64,000 bases of DNA from Virgibacillus phasianinus (lineage in GTDB: Bacteria > Bacillota > Bacilli > Bacillales > Amphibacillaceae): NCBI RefSeq assembly GCF_002216775.1, contig NZ_CP022315.1, positions 62,001-126,000 on the forward strand, read 5' to 3'. Under the pieces are notes generated by a model. The model saw nothing but the letters and a program-made list of their open reading frames with translations. It had not been told where the DNA came from and made no database searches. Numbering within the stretch: the stretch's first letter is position 1; each line of letters starts with the position of its first letter. A program made the position numbers and the translations under genes. Positions 26,121-35,955 of the stretch are shown here, piece by piece.

Positions 26121-26642
26121 ATGGGTTGTTGTGGAAAAGATTTCGAAACAGGTAACTGTGTGTGCGATATATTAAAAGAAATTGCAGATGCACAAAACGA
26201 TGTAGTTGAGAATTGCTGTGATACTAGCTGCGAACGCTCTATTAGCGATTTACTTGGAGACACCGATAACGGAAATGGTCTAGATACAGTTCCAGTTCTT
26301 TTATATTGTAAGGGGGACTGCGAGCCATTTAAAGGTTTTGGTGTGCACCCTGATGATATGGGTAATGTAGTATCAAGTTTCTTCTTCAGGGTTAAACGTG
26401 TAGATGACGATTGCTGTGCAACATTGGAATTATTGCGCAGTGAAGAGGAACATCATCACCATCACCATCATCACGATCATGATAATGAAGGCGAGTGGGA
26501 TCGCCGCGGTAACTGTTGCGATCCAGAGTGTCCTGCAGATCAAGACACTGAAAACCTACGCACTACCGGCATTTGTATAACAGCTAATTTAGACTGCTTC
26601 TGCATTGTAACTTGCTTACCTGCAATTAATGCATTTAACTAA
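26121..26642 (+). CDS. cotZ: CotY/CotZ family spore coat protein with an eight-histidine run
   Basis: This 173-residue cysteine-rich protein (CCGKDFETGNCVCDIL at the start, then NCCDTSCERSI and CFCIVTC near the end) matches the CotY/CotZ crust proteins of Bacillus, which self-assemble through disulfides on the spore surface. An insertion at about residue 112 has eight histidines in a row followed by DHD, absent from the usual CotZ. AGGAAGGGG precedes the ATG at 26121. The cotO gene follows, convergent, as part of a coat cluster like that of B. subtilis. CotY rather than CotZ is possible. Confidence 0.88.
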   Translation: MGCCGKDFETGNCVCDILKEIADAQNDVVENCCDTSCERSISDLLGDTDNGNGLDTVPVLLYCKGDCEPFKGFGVHPDDMGNVVSSFFFRVKRVDDDCCATLELLRSEEEHHHHHHHHDHDNEGEWDRRGNCCDPECPADQDTENLRTTGICITANLDCFCIVTCLPAINAFN

Positions 26643-26668
26643 TCAGTTAGCTAACAACACCAAAAAAT

Positions 26669-26710
26669 AGCACAGATGAGCGGGTAATCTTCCCGCCCAT
26701 CTGTGCTTTT
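26669..26710 (+). terminator. Terminator of cotZ
   Basis: AGCACAGATG and CATCTGTGCT with an inner GCGGG/CCCGC stem and TTTT after it form a strong Rho-independent terminator. A second hairpin (AGCGACTA/TAGTCGCT) lies at 26735-26782. Confidence 0.88.
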
Positions 26711-26803
26711 CATTATGTTTAGTTCCAGCACAAAAGCGACTAATGAACCTGTACGCCCTGTGGGCGCGGTCCACTAGTCGCTAAGCGGGCACTTACGCTT
26801 TTT

Positions 26804-27325
26804 TTAAAATCCAATCAGTCTGATGTCGGTGATTGATTCGATTGCAATTTTTGTTGTACTAGTTCGTCTGCCAACACGCATTAAAATTTGATCTTCTTCA
26901 TCTTCTACAGAAAGAATAATACCTCGATAATTTCGTTCTTCTGTTTTCACTTCACACTTCATGATTGGCATATTCTTGGGTTTTGAAATAAAATAATCAA
27001 TTTTTTCCGGTATTGTCATTTCTGTAAACTTTTTACTTGATTGAGGTTTCGCTTGTTCTTGCTCTTCTGCCTCTTCTTTTAATTCAGCTCTTTCAGGTGG
27101 CTTTCCACTTTTCTTATCCGTCTTTTGTTTACCAGACTTTTTTGTGAAAATATCCCGATTCAGCGGCCGAACGTTTTTGGCTTGGGGTTTCTGAGCAACA
27201 GGTTCCTCCTGCTTCTTGTTCCTGGGGGTAGAATAATTGGACTGCATCGGAGCTTTTGGATTAGAAATATCCGGTTGATGTATATATAAGAGTGGTGATC
27301 TGGCATATTTCTTTTTTTTAGCCAT
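26804..27325 (-). CDS. cotO: CotO family spore coat protein
   Basis: The 173-residue protein begins MAKKKKYARSPLLYIHQP, then has a basic, low-complexity middle (residues 30-105) and a conserved C-terminal domain (IDYFISKPKNMPIMKCEVKTE and IILSVEDEEDQILM) that fits CotO (YjbX). CotO organises the outer coat in B. subtilis, where it neighbours cotZ, cotY and cotX, as here. It is transcribed toward cotZ. The minus-strand promoter region runs into the palindromic repeats of the next gap. Confidence 0.82.
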   Translation of the reverse strand: MAKKKKYARSPLLYIHQPDISNPKAPMQSNYSTPRNKKQEEPVAQKPQAKNVRPLNRDIFTKKSGKQKTDKKSGKPPERAELKEEAEEQEQAKPQSSKKFTEMTIPEKIDYFISKPKNMPIMKCEVKTEERNYRGIILSVEDEEDQILMRVGRRTSTTKIAIESITDIRLIGF

Positions 27326-27536
27326 CGTGCTGGTCTCCTTTCGTTTGCCATAGTCACCACATTATATGAATGGCTATTTATAAACGTGACCTCTGCCTAT
27401 ATTGGTCATTTAGGAACACAATGCAGAGAAAATAGAACATAATTACATTGATAATTTGAAACTTAACCACATATAAATGCTGTCAATTTTCTGTAAACTG
27501 CGACATAACTAAAAATCATGTTTGTGGCCTAGCGAC

Positions 27537-27654
27537 CGCTACGGAAAAACACTGCGCTTTCCGTGGGCAGCTGATGAGCCTCCTCGAGCTTTCGCTCTCC
27601 GGGGTCTCATCTAGGCTTCTGCTCCCACAGGAGTCTCCGTGTTTTTCCTCCGCT
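27537..27654 (+). repeat. Palindromic element with CGGAAAAACAC arms, copy 1 (intact)
   Basis: Left arm CGGAAAAACAC (27542) pairs with right arm GTGTTTTTCCTCCGC (27639-27653). The core reads GCTTTCCGTGGGCAGC and CCCACAGGAGTCTCCG, with a loop CTCGAGCTTTCGCTC. This intact copy shows the state of the element into which copy D (48135) has inserted. Non-coding. Confidence 0.75.
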
Positions 27655-27714
27655 AAGACGGGACTTGGTAACGATATCTACTTATCCACTAATACGATGG
27701 TGTCTTGCGCTCCT

Positions 27715-28175
27715 GACCGTTGGCTCCCTGCTTAGAACAGCACAGGCTGAAGACCCCGCGGATTGGGTTTAAGGGCACTGAAAAAGTGGTGGATTTTAAA
27801 AATATAGCTTTTCACCTTTACTTAGCATCTTGAATATACGGAGACTCCTCGAAAAAGAAAAGCACTTTTTCTTCGTGCGATGCCTTTCGGAGGAGCTTTC
27901 CTTGTCCTGCGGGAAGTGAGAGATTGGCGAGACCCCGCAGGACGGCAGTTAATGAAGCCCGACTAAAACCGCCCTTTGCGGTCAACATCGGCTACCCCTT
28001 GCCGGGGCAAGGAGGCTCGTCACTCGCCCTAAGGTGCGCGCAGTATATTCAAGATGCGATGATAGATCCACCTATTTGTGTATTAACGTTACCTTTTTCA
28101 GTGCCCTCAGCGTAAGCTCGAGGAGGCCATGAAAGCGAGTGTTTTTTAGCAGCGGCAATCGAGGTGCCAAACATA
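27715..28175. repeat. Mosaic of palindromic elements around copy B
   Basis: On the left lies a half of the GGACCGTT element (GCTTAGAACAGC and GAAGACCCCGC, 27715-27770), in the middle the TIR element B (27771-28108), and on the right an inverted half of the CGGAAAAACAC element (AGCGTAAGCTCGAGG to AAAGCGAGTGTTTT, 28109-28160). The two flanks come from different families, so the site looks recombined rather than a simple insertion. No genes between 27326 and 28362. Confidence 0.7.
27771..28108 (-). mobile_element. MITE-like palindromic element, copy B (338 bp)
   Basis: The ends AAGGGCACTGAAAAAG and CTTTTTCAGTGCCCTC are the terminal inverted repeats. Inner arms CATCTTGAATATAC and GTATATTCAAGATG are intact. 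It carries two extra modules: one with AAAGCACTTTTTCTTCGTGC (27849-27913) and one with CCCTTGCCGGGGCAAGG (27952-28018). It has the same length as copy E at 59391, and lies in the opposite orientation. Confidence 0.85.
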
Positions 28176-28362
28176 ATTTTAGTCGTCGCAATTTATATCC
28201 ACTACGAATTATTATCGCTTGAAAAAGTAACGTTCTAAATTTCCTACCCTGTAATCGTTTGTATTCCCGAGTCAAATATTTAGTTATGTCCCAGTCTCCT
28301 TCGTGTTATTCGTATGCTTTTCCATGTTATTTTGTTATTTTACAATGAGTTCTATTCTATCA

Positions 28363-29721
28363 TCATATTAGGAATCCCATGAACGCGGTTGCCATACCAA
28401 AGTATATTAAAATAGAAATTATATCATTGATGGTGGTGATAAATGGTCCTGAAGCTACTGCTGGATCAATGTTAAGCCGGTCCATAATCAATGGCACGAG
28501 CGAGCCTGCAAGTGTCGCAACAACGAGTGTAGCCATAATCGAGATTCCGACAAGCAATCCTAGGAAAATATCGCCTTGCCATAAATAAATGACCAATGTA
28601 ATGACGATGCCACAAACTGTTCCCGTTATCAATCCTGTTGCTGCTTCACGCAAAATTAGTTTGAATTTACCCTGCTTCCCATATTCACCAGTGGCTAAAC
28701 CACGAACAGCAACTGCCAATGCCTGGGTTCCAGTATTTCCGGCCATACCCGCAATCAATGGGATAAAGATAGCCAAGATTGCCACCTGATCAAGCGTATT
28801 TTCAAAGCGACCGATTAAGCTCGCTGTTAACATGCCAAGAAACAAGAGAATGATTAACCATGGCAATCGTTTTTTTGCTGAAATAAGCGCATTCTCATTT
28901 GGCCGCTCATTATCAGTGATTGCTGCGAATTTAGAGTAATCATCACTTGCCTCTTCTTCCATGACATCCAAGATATCATCGACTGTAATAATTCCAAGTA
29001 AATGATCCTGAAAATCAACGACTGGTACAGCTAAAAAGTCATAATCACGCATCATTTTTGCGACTTCTTCCTGATCCTCGGCAACAGACACGGACACAAC
29101 TTTTTCACTCAAAATTTCCTCTATCAGGGTATCCTCTTCCGATATGATTAAATCACGTAAAGAAAGTACCCCGACCAGCCGCTTATCTTCGTCAACGACG
29201 TACAAATAATAAATGGTCTCCGCATCCGGTCCCTCTTTTTTTAATTGAGCCATGGTAGCTTTTACCGTTTGCTCTTTAAAAATAGAAATAAACTCGGTTG
29301 TCATAATACTTCCGGCTGTTTTTTCCTCATAATGCAGCAGCTGTTTAATTTCATCAGAAGCATCGTTTTCCATAATCGTCAGAAAGCTTGCAACCTTGTC
29401 TTTGCTTAATTCATTTAGTATATCAACCGCATCATCCGTCGACATATCTGCGAAAACCATTGCAGCAAACCGCGGATCCATTTCCGAGAAAAATGGTTCG
29501 ATATCTTCAATTTCAATATTCTCCATAATCTCTGCAACTTCTTCAGGTGACAGGTAACCGTAGATTAATAACCGCTCGTCTCGGCCTTGCTCCTGGAAAA
29601 ATTGCGCTTGGTCATATGGATGCATATCAAGGTACTCTGTGCGGAATGCATTTATATCTTCTTTTTTTAATTGATCGAGCAGCATACCCCATTGGTGTTC
29701 ATTTTTGGCTGTCTCTTCCAT
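28363..29721 (-). CDS. mgtE: Magnesium transporter MgtE
   Basis: The 452-residue protein has the MgtE N-domain (residues 1-125, with repeating alpha motifs such as SPEEVAEIMENIE), a CBS pair (about 130-250: AGSIMTTEFISI and DFLAVPVVDFQDHLLGIITVDD), and five membrane segments (about 285-452) with the pore signature GMAGNTGTQALAVAVRG. It is a Mg-gated channel for Mg uptake. The ATG at 29721 has AAAGGAAG upstream. No M-box riboswitch is visible; instead, the 292-base gap upstream is mostly a MITE-like element, which probably separates it from the rodA-like gene. Confidence 0.95.
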   Translation of the reverse strand: MEETAKNEHQWGMLLDQLKKEDINAFRTEYLDMHPYDQAQFFQEQGRDERLLIYGYLSPEEVAEIMENIEIEDIEPFFSEMDPRFAAMVFADMSTDDAVDILNELSKDKVASFLTIMENDASDEIKQLLHYEEKTAGSIMTTEFISIFKEQTVKATMAQLKKEGPDAETIYYLYVVDEDKRLVGVLSLRDLIISEEDTLIEEILSEKVVSVSVAEDQEEVAKMMRDYDFLAVPVVDFQDHLLGIITVDDILDVMEEEASDDYSKFAAITDNERPNENALISAKKRLPWLIILLFLGMLTASLIGRFENTLDQVAILAIFIPLIAGMAGNTGTQALAVAVRGLATGEYGKQGKFKLILREAATGLITGTVCGIVITLVIYLWQGDIFLGLLVGISIMATLVVATLAGSLVPLIMDRLNIDPAVASGPFITTINDIISILIYFGMATAFMGFLI

Positions 29722-29771
29722 AGGGAACACTTCCTTTCACGAAGGTTACAAGTGAAAGATAACCCCATAGC

Positions 29772-29991
29772 GTGGCCACTGAAAAAGGTAAAGTATGGTA
29801 CAAAATAATGAATCCATCATCGCATCTTGAATATACTTCGCTTTCCGCGGGCGAGTGTCGAGTCTCCTCGGACTGCCGTCCTCCGGGGTCTCGCCGATCT
29901 CTTACTTCCCGCAGGAGTCTCCGTATATTCAAGATGCTAAGTAAAGGTGGAAAACTAAAGTTTAAAATCCACCACTTTTTCAGTGCTCTTC
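29772..29991 (+). mobile_element. MITE-like palindromic element, copy C (220 bp)
   Basis: The basic 220-bp form, with ends GTGGCCACTGAAAAAG and CTTTTTCAGTGCTCTTC. It is flanked by CCCATAGC on the left (29764-29771) and ACAATAGC on the right (29992-29999), a 6-of-8 match where a target duplication would be. It lies between the rodA-like gene and mgtE. Inner arms and the CTTTCCGCGGGCGAG core are intact. Confidence 0.85.
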
Positions 29992-30013
29992 ACAATAGCC
30001 ACAGGGTTACCCA

Positions 30014-31189
30014 TTACCTTCCAAACATGTATCCTTCACTGTTTGTAATTTCCTCACTGACTCGGTATATTACTCCGAATCCAATTAATGTTGCCAATAC
30101 GGAACTGCCGCCATAACTTATGAGTAAAAGCGGAATCCCCGTAATTGGCATAATACCAATCGTCATCCCTATATTCTGAAAGGTGTGTACGGCAATCATT
30201 GCCATGTAACCAAAACAAAAATAGGCTCCAAATGGGCTTGTTCCATATATTTTCAATCCAATACTGACGAGCTTATAGATCAGAAAGAAATAAAGAAAGA
30301 TAACAAAACTGCTGCCAACAAATCCAAAGCTCTCCCCAATAATGGAAAAGATAAAGTCTGTCTGCGCCTCTGGAATAAAAACCTGTAATTCGTTCAATCC
30401 TTTACCAAATAATTGGCCGGAACCAATTGCAGAAAATGATTTGGTTATTTGATAGCTTTCTGCTGTTGTTTCCTCCTCAGGTCCAAACCAGGTCATAATC
30501 CTGTCCACTTGGTATTCTTTTATCGGCAGAATCTCTTTAGCTTGATCGGGATACTTAACAATAAGAGCTAAGGATCCTCCCGCAATAATTGCAAGTGAAG
30601 CAATAATCGTGAACAATATTTTCCAGTTTATTCCTGACAGCAGCACCATAAAGCTGAAAATAACCAGGTATACCATTGAGGTACCGAAGTCAGGCTGCAG
30701 CATAATCAAACCTACTGGAACCGCCACGATTACAATGAGTTTAAACAAAAGTATAAAGTCACTCTTTACATCTTTGTTGACATACTTTTCCTTGTGCCTG
30801 GAAATTGCTGATGCCAAGCACATGATGGTCGTTATCTTAGTAAATTCGGAAGGCTGCAAGGTCCCAAAACCTGGCAATGTAAACCAGCTTTTTGCACCGT
30901 ATATCGTTTTTGCAATACCTTCTGGGCTTACCAGCAAAATCGCCAGCACGAATACACCAAAGAGATAAGCATAAAAGCTGATCATATACATTTGATTGAG
31001 ATCGAACACCCTGATCAAGGCAATCAGTACTGCACCAACCGCATACCAAACCAGCTGCTTAACTAAAAAATCCTCGTCCCCAGGAGAAAAATTTTGCATA
31101 TTATAAAGTGAAACTAAACTCGTCCCCATGAACAACAGGAAAATAAAGATTAAATCAACTTGTAATCTCCCTGAGTTTCCCTTTTCCAT
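30014..31189 (-). CDS. FtsW/RodA/SpoVE family protein
   Basis: The 391-residue polytopic protein has about ten membrane segments and conserved SEDS motifs: GAKSWFTLPGFGTLQPSEFTKI near residue 98, LQPDFGTSMVY near 163, and GMTIGIMPITGIPLLLISYGGSS near 346. SEDS proteins polymerise glycan strands and partner with a class B PBP. The rod-elongation type (RodA) fits best, but a sporulation paralogue is possible. It is followed by mgtE after an intervening repeat. AGGTG precedes the ATG. Confidence 0.9.
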   Translation of the reverse strand: MEKGNSGRLQVDLIFIFLLFMGTSLVSLYNMQNFSPGDEDFLVKQLVWYAVGAVLIALIRVFDLNQMYMISFYAYLFGVFVLAILLVSPEGIAKTIYGAKSWFTLPGFGTLQPSEFTKITTIMCLASAISRHKEKYVNKDVKSDFILLFKLIVIVAVPVGLIMLQPDFGTSMVYLVIFSFMVLLSGINWKILFTIIASLAIIAGGSLALIVKYPDQAKEILPIKEYQVDRIMTWFGPEEETTAESYQITKSFSAIGSGQLFGKGLNELQVFIPEAQTDFIFSIIGESFGFVGSSFVIFLYFFLIYKLVSIGLKIYGTSPFGAYFCFGYMAMIAVHTFQNIGMTIGIMPITGIPLLLISYGGSSVLATLIGFGVIYRVSEEITNSEGYMFGR

Positions 31190-31291
31190 TAAAAATCACC
31201 TATGTCCCTAAATTAAAATTCCAAACGTAAAAATGCTGTATTATTTTCAAATTATGTTTACACTAGAATATATACTTTAAAATTACTTTCC

Positions 31292-31365
31292 TTAGAAAAT
31301 CTTGGCTTGTCGCCAAGAACTAATGGCGAAAGCCTTAGATTTTTTTATACTTTATACCGATAAAG
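31292..31365 (+). ncRNA. 66-bp hairpin repeat H66, copy 1
   Basis: It reads TTAGAAAATCTTGGCTTGTC and ends TTTTTTTATACTTTATAC. AAATCT, GGCT and TCGCCA pair with TGGCGA, AGCC and AGATTT around the loop AGAACTAA. The first 66 bases are identical to the copy at 37115. It lies in the gap between the divergent rodA-like and prpE genes. Whether it is transcribed is unknown. Confidence 0.7.
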
Positions 31366-31574
31366 ATTTATGCTTTCTTAAAGTGTAAAGAAAAAACAAC
31401 GACAAAATTTGTCGGTTTATTTTGCGTAATTTGCAGTGCTTTGTAAGTTTACTGCCATTAAATAATCTTACCACAAATCAATTTGCCCTTCCATATTTAA
31501 ATTGTGTCATTTCAATTGATTTTAAAAGGAAAATAACTAGGTATTCAAGATACCATTAAGGTGGAAAAAGTAGA

Positions 31575-32315
31575 ATGAAAATTGATGTAATCGGTGACAT
31601 ACACGGCTGTTTTGATGAATTATTGGAGCTTCTGTATTTGCTCGGCTATCAAAAAAAGCAAGATATATTCGTTCATCCTACTAATCGCAAGCCGATTTTT
31701 GCCGGGGATATAACAGACCGCGGCCCAAATTCTCTTGCGGTCATCAGGCTGGTTTACAATATGGTGGTAAAACACCGCGTGGCAGGCTATGTACCGGGAA
31801 ATCATTGTAATAAGCTGTACCGCTATTTCTTGGGAAATAATGTCCGGATTAATCATGGTCTGGAAACTACCGTAGATGAATATCTTTCCTTGGGGCAGCG
31901 GGAGCAAAAGAAAATAAGGCATCAGTTTATGACTTTATATGAAGCGGCACCATTATATTTGCAGCTCCCGGAAGCAAACGCGATTGTTGCCCATGCCGGT
32001 ATCAAAGAAGCCTATATCGGCCGTACAGATAAAAAGGTAAAAACGTTTGTCTTGTATGGTGATATTACCGGAGCCTCAAACGCAGATGGCACACCAATTC
32101 GCGGGGACTTTGCACAGGATTACCATGGGGATCCATGGATTGTGTATGGACACACACCTGTTCTTGAGCCTCGACAGGTTAACCACAGCCTAAACATTGA
32201 TACCGGTTGCGTTTTTGGGAATAAATTAACCGCCTTTCGCATGCCTGAGAATGAAACTGTTTCTGTTCAGTCACGGCAGCATTTCCTATCAGAGAAATTC
32301 AGGACTTTTCCATAA
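31575..32315 (+). CDS. prpE: Bis(5'-nucleosyl)-tetraphosphatase PrpE
   Basis: The 246-residue protein has the phosphoprotein-phosphatase metal motifs GDIHGCFDE (residues 7-15), [10 protein letters not shown] near residue 49, and GNHCNKL near 79, with late H motifs in [10 protein letters not shown]. It matches PrpE of Bacillus, which hydrolyses diadenosine tetraphosphate and related dinucleotides. Its 3' end overlaps that of the convergent rluD-like gene by 17 bases. In B. subtilis it lies next to yjbO, as here. Confidence 0.92.
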   Translation: MKIDVIGDIHGCFDELLELLYLLGYQKKQDIFVHPTNRKPIFAGDITDRGPNSLAVIRLVYNMVVKHRVAGYVPGNHCNKLYRYFLGNNVRINHGLETTVDEYLSLGQREQKKIRHQFMTLYEAAPLYLQLPEANAIVAHAGIKEAYIGRTDKKVKTFVLYGDITGASNADGTPIRGDFAQDYHGDPWIVYGHTPVLEPRQVNHSLNIDTGCVFGNKLTAFRMPENETVSVQSRQHFLSEKFRTFP

Positions 32316-33186
32316 GCCCGGCGATTTTCTTTGGTGGAGCTGAATTAAAATGCATCCTCTTTTTGGTAAATGGATGGCGAAATTGCAATTCCATGCAATG
32401 CAAAGCCTGATGATCAATGTTCTCAGTTGAACCACCATATAAATCATCACCAGCCAGACTGTGTCCTATATGAGAAAAATGAACCCTAATTTGATGAGTT
32501 CTCCCTGTATCAAGCTTGATTTTAACCATTGTATAGGCGCTTGACCGCTTCTCCACCTGGTAATGTGTGACCGCTCGTTTCCCTTTTTCCCCAACCACGC
32601 GCTCGATAATTGAACCTTCTTTTCGAGCTATATCTGCATCAATGGTCCCTTTTGTCTGCGAAATAGCGCCTTCCACCACCGCACAATACGTCCTGTCTAC
32701 TTGATTCGCTTGTTGCTCCTTAGCCAGTAATGAATGACTGTACTGATGCTTAGCAATCAGCAGAAGTCCTGATGTATCACGGTCCAGTCTAGTTACGACA
32801 TGAATCGTGTATGGAATTTGCTGCTTCTGGTAATAACCAAGTACGGCATTTCCGATGGTTCCGCTTCGATGATTAAATGACGGGATTGTTGCCACTCCTG
32901 CAGGTTTATCGATAACCAGTACCGCTTCATCCTCGTACACAATCGATAGCGGGATGTCTTCAGGTACAAGCCCGGGTCCTATCGTTTCTGGTGGAAAAGC
33001 TGCCTCAAGCACATCACCGGCTGTTAATTCGTACCTGACAATCTGGCATCTTCCATTCACTTTCAGCAGACCTTTTGTCTCCTTTACACGCTTCACGATC
33101 CGGTGTGAGAAATCCTGAACAGTACGGAGATAATCATAGATGGACATTCCCTCATGTTCCGTTGTAATGACCCATTTCACGTTCAC
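32299..33186 (-). CDS. RluD-family 23S rRNA/tRNA pseudouridine synthase (YjbO)
   Basis: The 295-residue protein has the RluA/RluD catalytic motif [18 protein letters not shown] with Asp135 as nucleophile. An S4-like N-terminal region and the late [26 protein letters not shown] motif complete the pattern. I chose the GTG at 33186, seven bases after GAAGGTG. It is the third gene of the relQ-nadK-yjbO operon, 21 bases after nadK. The exact target uridine is unknown. Confidence 0.92.
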   Translation of the reverse strand: MNVKWVITTEHEGMSIYDYLRTVQDFSHRIVKRVKETKGLLKVNGRCQIVRYELTAGDVLEAAFPPETIGPGLVPEDIPLSIVYEDEAVLVIDKPAGVATIPSFNHRSGTIGNAVLGYYQKQQIPYTIHVVTRLDRDTSGLLLIAKHQYSHSLLAKEQQANQVDRTYCAVVEGAISQTKGTIDADIARKEGSIIERVVGEKGKRAVTHYQVEKRSSAYTMVKIKLDTGRTHQIRVHFSHIGHSLAGDDLYGGSTENIDHQALHCMELQFRHPFTKKRMHFNSAPPKKIAGLMEKS

Positions 33187-33207
33187 AAACACACACCTTC
33201 TCTATCG

Positions 33208-34011
33208 TTATTTCTCATCATCAGCTACAAATGAATCACGCACGCGGTTCCAGAATGGGAATGGCCTGAACCGGGCAAAACGCACTTTTTCCTTTGCGAC
33301 ACGGCACTGAATGGATTTCACATTTGTATAGGTCTCGGTAAAATGATCAATTGTGATTAAAAAACTGCGATCCACAAGCGGCTTTAATAGGCATGTATGA
33401 TGCTTTGGCAAAATTAACGGCGAGCCAATTGTACGGAATACCCGGTTGTTAATGGACGCCATCTCAGTCAACTGGAATGCCTCCAGCGATGGATGGATAA
33501 TACCGCCGCCAAGTGCTTTGTTGTATGCAGTACTGCCTGAAGGAGTCGATAAACATAATCCATCACCACGAAATGTTTCAAAGTGCTCGCCTTTTATTTC
33601 CACGTCAAAAACAACCGAACCATCGGCCGTTTTAATTGTCGCTTCATTCAAAGCTAGAAATGTGTCTTCACTGCGCCCGGATTTGGATCTTATATTTACT
33701 TCAAGCAGTGGATATTCCACAACCTGGAACGGTGTTTTGGCTATTTCAATGATTAACTTTTCAACCTCTTCCGGGACCCAATCTGCATAAAAACCGAGAT
33801 GGCCAGTATGTACCCCAATAAACGCCGTCTCATTTAAACGGTGAATGTAACGGTGGAATGCCTCAAGCAGTGTCCCATCCCCACCCACGGAGATGACGAG
33901 CTCGGGACTTTCTTTATCGTACTCTAAATCAAACTCCGTTAAATATTGCCTCATTGTTGCCATTATATTGTTTGAACGATCGTCGCCCTTTGATACAATT
34001 GCAAATCTCAT
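33208..34011 (-). CDS. nadK: NAD kinase
   Basis: The 267-residue protein has the NAD kinase motif [11 protein letters not shown] (GGDGT at residues 43-47) and the NE/D motif region LALNEATI, with [15 protein letters not shown] near residue 155. It phosphorylates NAD to NADP with ATP. The length is normal for the PpnKA group of Bacillus. It sits 53 bases after relQ and 21 before yjbO in the same order as B. subtilis. Confidence 0.95.
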   Translation of the reverse strand: MRFAIVSKGDDRSNNIMATMRQYLTEFDLEYDKESPELVISVGGDGTLLEAFHRYIHRLNETAFIGVHTGHLGFYADWVPEEVEKLIIEIAKTPFQVVEYPLLEVNIRSKSGRSEDTFLALNEATIKTADGSVVFDVEIKGEHFETFRGDGLCLSTPSGSTAYNKALGGGIIHPSLEAFQLTEMASINNRVFRTIGSPLILPKHHTCLLKPLVDRSFLITIDHFTETYTNVKSIQCRVAKEKVRFARFRPFPFWNRVRDSFVADDEK

Positions 34012-34064
34012 GTAAAGTCATCTCCTTTTTCAGACGAATTTCGGTTAGTGTATACAGAACCCAG

Positions 34065-34673
34065 TTACTTCCTATGAAAAATCCGCTGTGCTTCCTGTAC
34101 CTCATTTTTTATTTTTGACATTTCCTCATCAAGCTTAAACGCAGCTTCCGAAGCTCGTTTCAACCTGTTCTTTATATCACTTGGAATGCTGCCTTTATAT
34201 TTATAATTAAGAGAGTGCTCATTCGTTGCCCAAAAGTTCATAGCAAGCGTTCGAATCTGAATTTCCGCAATTAACTTTTTCTCCCCATGAATCGTTTCAA
34301 CCGGGTATTCAATAATAATGTGGAACGACCGGTATCCACTGTCCTTTTTTTCAGATATATAATCCTTCTCCTCAATTATGGCAAAGTCATTCCTGGAGCG
34401 AAGCATGTCAACAATATTATAGATATCATCAACAAACTGACAAACGACGCGCACACCGGCGATATCCTGCATCTCCTGTTCAATCCGCTCAAGCGGGATA
34501 TGCTTCGTTTCTGCTTTATCTAAAATACTTGTAACAGGCTTAACCCGACCAGTAATAAATTCAATTGGGGAATGCCTTGACTCATATTCAAACTGCGACC
34601 GCATTCCTTTAAGCTTTACTTTTAATTCCTCAACCACCTGTGAATACGGTGCGAGTAATGCTTTCCAATTCAT
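34065..34673 (-). CDS. relQ: Small GTP pyrophosphokinase (RelQ/YjbM)
   Basis: The 202-residue protein has the synthetase domain of small alarmone synthetases: FITGRVKPVTSILDKAETKHIP near residue 40, IAGVRVVCQFVDDIYN near 70, and the catalytic ATNEHSLNYKYKG near 162. There is no HD hydrolase domain, so it only makes (p)ppGpp. It is the first gene of the relQ-nadK-yjbO operon. The ATG at 34673 has AAAGGTGG upstream. Confidence 0.93.
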   Translation of the reverse strand: MNWKALLAPYSQVVEELKVKLKGMRSQFEYESRHSPIEFITGRVKPVTSILDKAETKHIPLERIEQEMQDIAGVRVVCQFVDDIYNIVDMLRSRNDFAIIEEKDYISEKKDSGYRSFHIIIEYPVETIHGEKKLIAEIQIRTLAMNFWATNEHSLNYKYKGSIPSDIKNRLKRASEAAFKLDEEMSKIKNEVQEAQRIFHRK

Positions 34674-34730
34674 AGTATGTACCACCTTTATCATCAAACC
34701 CTAGCTTCAGCCAATAATTATTAGAAAATC

Positions 34731-34770
34731 TTGGGTTATCGCCAATAACTAATGGCGAAAGTCTTAGGAA
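34731..34770 (+). ncRNA. H66 hairpin repeat, copy 2 (diverged)
   Basis: It keeps TTAGAAAATCTTGGGTTATC, GCCAATAACTAATGGCGAAA and GTCTTAGG. The stem is retained although the bases in the GGGTT/AGTCT part differ from copy 1, and the T-tract is degraded. It lies in the divergent gap between relQ and the CYTH gene. Confidence 0.6.
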
Positions 34771-34887
34771 TTTTAACTTAAGTCCTTTAAATCTTATCAT
34801 AACACAATTTAATGGATAATCTTTGCAAAAACATCGCTGATTAGCGATAATCAATGGTAATCCTACCTAAAATTATGGAGGTAAACA

Positions 34888-35463
34888 ATGACACAGGAAA
34901 TTGAAATTGAATATAAAAATCTGCTAACAAAAGACGAATATAACCGTTTATTGCACGCGTTTCCTTTTCCCGAAACCGGAACCCGTCAAACCAATTACTA
35001 TTTTGAAACAAGCGATTTTTCATTAAAAGCAAAAGGTGCTGCACTCCGAATCCGGGAGAAAAACGAAAAATATGTTTTAACCTTAAAAGAACCGCATCCT
35101 GATGGGCTGCTTGAGTCACATGATTCGTTAACAGCGGCTGAAGCAGAAAGCTGGATCACCGGTATGCCTATTGAGAAGGAACAGGTTTCCAATCAACTTA
35201 AATACTTAGGCATCAAAGTAAATGACCTGATTTATTATGGAAGCCTTCAAACAGAACGGCATGAATTAAAGCACCAGGGAACACTATTGGTACTTGATTA
35301 TAGTACCTATAATGGGATTTCTGATTATGAACTGGAAATCGAGGCGGGTTCCAGAACCGATGGACTAAATATGCTTCACACTATTCTTGATGATTATGCG
35401 GTTACCAAAAAACAGACACCGAATAAAATTAAACGATTTTTCACATCATTGACGCTTGACTGA
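34888..35463 (+). CDS. CYTH domain-containing protein (YjbK)
   Basis: The 191-residue protein begins MTQEIEIEYKNLL, containing the ExExK motif that defines CYTH triphosphate tunnel enzymes. Charged residues expected in the tunnel follow: AALRIREKNEKYVLTLKEP near residue 50, and ELEIEAG near 151. YjbK-like members hydrolyse or bind inorganic triphosphate; the true substrate is not settled. TGGAGG precedes the ATG. It starts the CYTH-globin-spxH run on this strand, matching B. subtilis yjbK, yjbI and yjbH. Confidence 0.9.
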   Translation: MTQEIEIEYKNLLTKDEYNRLLHAFPFPETGTRQTNYYFETSDFSLKAKGAALRIREKNEKYVLTLKEPHPDGLLESHDSLTAAEAESWITGMPIEKEQVSNQLKYLGIKVNDLIYYGSLQTERHELKHQGTLLVLDYSTYNGISDYELEIEAGSRTDGLNMLHTILDDYAVTKKQTPNKIKRFFTSLTLD

Positions 35464-35531
35464 ATCAGATGATTTGCTCAAGCATTCGTACGTTGCTACA
35501 ATATAAACAAACCTGTTAGGAGAGAAAGTGA

Positions 35532-35912
35532 ATGACAAGACCCGGCACAATGTTTGAAGCCATTGGTGGTTTCGATTCCATAGATAAACTTGTAACAGCC
35601 TTCTATCGGCGCGTTTCCATGCATCCCGATCTTATACCAATTTTCCCTGAAGATTTAACGGAAACCGCTAGAAAACAACGCCTATTCCTGACCCAATTTT
35701 TTGGTGGGCCAATGATTTATTCAGAAGAGCGCGGTAGCCCCATGCTCAGGCGTCGTCACCTGCCATTTGAAATAACGCCAACAAGAAGAAATGCGTGGCT
35801 TGCGTGTATGAGTGAAGCACTTATAGAAGCGGAAATCGAAGAACCCTATCGCACGGCAATTTTTGAGAAACTTAGCATGACTGCAAATCATATGATGAAC
35901 ACACCCGAGTAG
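35532..35912 (+). CDS. Group II truncated hemoglobin (YjbI)
   Basis: The 126-residue protein has truncated globin features: [21 protein letters not shown], the proximal His in [22 protein letters not shown] near residue 76, and a Trp typical of group II at residue 89. It binds heme and oxygen or thiol-related ligands. Adjacent spxH follows 43 bases later, as in B. subtilis yjbI-yjbH, which are co-expressed. The partnership with a disulfide-related adaptor suggests a redox role, which is inferred. Confidence 0.92.
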   Translation: MTRPGTMFEAIGGFDSIDKLVTAFYRRVSMHPDLIPIFPEDLTETARKQRLFLTQFFGGPMIYSEERGSPMLRRRHLPFEITPTRRNAWLACMSEALIEAEIEEPYRTAIFEKLSMTANHMMNTPE

Positions 35913-35955
35913 TAAAGTTGCTAGTAAGAAGCCAGTAGTAGAAAGGAGAATCGAT

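Noticed and set aside
28363-29721. M-box riboswitch before mgtE
   Set aside because: The 292-base gap upstream is filled by the MITE-like element and the rodA-like gene end; no M-box motifs are visible.
31292-31365. H66 as a riboswitch of prpE
   Set aside because: The same sequence occurs near unrelated genes and is 200 bases from prpE, so no gene-specific control is supported.
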